Shown: piece by piece, positions 5,354-6,049 of the stretch | Position numbering within the stretch: position 1 is the first letter of the stretch | Layout of the letters: every line of letters starts with the position of its first letter | Source: Turicibacter sp. | GTDB taxonomy: Bacteria; Bacillota; Bacilli; MOL361; Turicibacteraceae | DNA: 6,049 bases | NCBI GenBank assembly: GCA_030531025.1 | Contig: JAUMTV010000157.1 | Coordinates: 1-6,049 of the forward strand | Direction: 5' to 3' | Notes under the pieces: generated by a model | Seen by the model: the letters and a program-made list of their open reading frames with translations, nothing else | Databases searched by the model: none | Told to the model about the DNA's origin: nothing | Program-made: the position numbers and the translations under genes

Positions 5354-5857
5354 CTATTTTTGAACTTGATTATAAAAAGCACCCATTGCATCAATATCTG
5401 CTTGAGGGACAGGACAAAGTGGATAATATCCTTTTTCCGCCATCCATTGCCAAACATCATACGCATGGTTACAGCACATTGTAAAAGCATCTTTTAAAAA
5501 TTGGCGAAGTGCTGGATTAGCTGTTTCCATTGCAGCCCATGCATATTCACGACCTGCACGTTTTAATGTTAATAAATAACCAGTTGCAATCTCACGGTCA
5601 TTTAGTTGTTGAACTTCTGTACGTGGTGTAACTGGTACTGGTGCAACAGGTGATTGTGTGAAATCTGTTAATGTTTTATTTAAGCCAGGCACATTTAACT
5701 GTTCATTTGGTCCAGTTGCTTCTTGAAGAAATTTAACCTTCATATTGTAGTCTTGAATATGAGCAGGAAAATGATCAGTTAATAGCTTTTTTAATTGTTC
5801 ATCATTTACTTGGCTTTGATAAAGCGCCATATTAGTAATTGAATTGACACAACTCAT
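5354..5857 (-). CDS. CotF-family spore coat protein, 5' end disrupted by a stop codon
   Basis: The open frame encodes 167 residues, beginning MSCVNSITNMALYQSQ. It looks like a Coat_F (CotF-type) spore protein: a helical N-terminal half (about 1-50), a proline-rich linker SPVAPVPVTPRTE (69-81), a second helical region (about 85-142) with a CCNHAYDVW segment, and the ending MAEKGYYPLCPVPQ typical of the family. Such proteins are small structural parts of the spore coat or forespore. The ATG at 5857 has no ribosome binding site. The same frame upstream has a strongly placed ATG at 5902 (MKLTPG), but a TAA at 5882-5884 interrupts it, followed by LHNLADLC in frame. The intact ancestor would have been about 182 residues. 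The gene is therefore either inactivated, read through, or expressed as a shortened product. No clear promoter is seen upstream. Confidence 0.8.
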   Translation of the reverse strand: MSCVNSITNMALYQSQVNDEQLKKLLTDHFPAHIQDYNMKVKFLQEATGPNEQLNVPGLNKTLTDFTQSPVAPVPVTPRTEVQQLNDREIATGYLLTLKRAGREYAWAAMETANPALRQFLKDAFTMCCNHAYDVWQWMAEKGYYPLCPVPQADIDAMGAFYNQVQK

Positions 5858-5881
5858 ACATAAATCTGCTAAGTTATGTAA

Positions 5882-5916
5882 TTAACCTGGTGTTAACTTC
5901 ATAATAAGTCCTCCTT
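5882..5916 (-). promoter_or_regulatory. Stranded ribosome binding site and start of the coat-protein gene
   Basis: AAGGAGG (5916-5910) lies 7 nt upstream of an ATG at 5902-5900. That frame encodes MKLTPG and then meets TAA at 5884-5882. It is in phase with the coat protein (15 codons from 5902 to 5857), so this is the original initiation region. The stop sits where Coat_F-type sequences commonly carry the Glu of an E-L pair; a GAA to TAA change would explain it. Confidence 0.75.
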
Positions 5917-6000
5917 TACTTTTAATATCATTTGTTAGAGTATCTAAAGAAAAATAAAATATTGCACTAATCAAATACAAAAAATCAACTCATTATTCCA

Positions 6001-6048
6001 TTAACTATGATGTGTTTTAGATTTTGCATCATCTTTATACACAGCAGT
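6001..6048 (-). CDS. Possible 3' end of an upstream gene (partial)
   Basis: One minus-strand frame entering from the right edge reads TAVYKDDAKSKTHHS and stops at TAA 6003-6001. The hydrophilic composition is compatible with a protein C-terminus, but 15 codons are too few to identify it. A second minus-strand frame is also open past this point. Between 5917 and 6000 nothing else is recognisable: there is no hairpin with a U-tract and no convincing sigma-A or sporulation promoter. Confidence 0.2.
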   Translation of the reverse strand, partial: TAVYKDDAKSKTHHS

Positions 6049-6049
6049 T

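Overview
The window is AT-rich DNA from a low-GC Gram-positive (Firmicutes) bacterium. The gene arrangement and a CotF-family spore-coat protein point to an endospore former. The protein sequences would fit a Turicibacter- or Bacillus-like lineage, but that is a guess from recognition and was not searched. TGA is used as a stop, so the standard bacterial code fits. Every gene reads leftward on the minus strand.

Layout, in transcription order from the right edge: (1) 5858-6049 holds a possible last few codons of an upstream gene and a strong ribosome binding site with an ATG at 5902. That frame stops at its seventh codon. (2) 5354-5857 is the rest of a CotF-type spore coat gene, ending in a long hairpin terminator (5315-5353). 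(3) 4365-5224 is a GNAT N-acetyltransferase gene cut into three pieces by two related short elements of 125 and 173 bp. Removing each element with one copy of a TA duplication restores an uninterrupted 185-residue frame. A terminator (4357-4379) overlaps the end of that gene. (4) 4160-4311 is a dense control region with a consensus promoter, three copies of a TACGTATA operator core and two cre-like sites. (5) 2730-4133 is treP, 890-2542 is treC (treA in B. subtilis) and 54-800 is treR.

The trehalose genes form a pathway. TreP imports and phosphorylates trehalose, TreC hydrolyses trehalose-6-phosphate to glucose and glucose-6-phosphate, and TreR is the GntR-type repressor expected to release its operators when trehalose-6-phosphate is present. 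The cre-like sites suggest an added CcpA glucose-repression layer. treP and treC are separated by 187 nt that fold into two hairpins lacking U-tracts. treC and treR are separated by a terminator, with a candidate separate promoter for treR.

The most unusual content is the pair of structured, TA-flanked elements in the acetyltransferase gene, followed by the premature stop near the start of the coat-protein gene.
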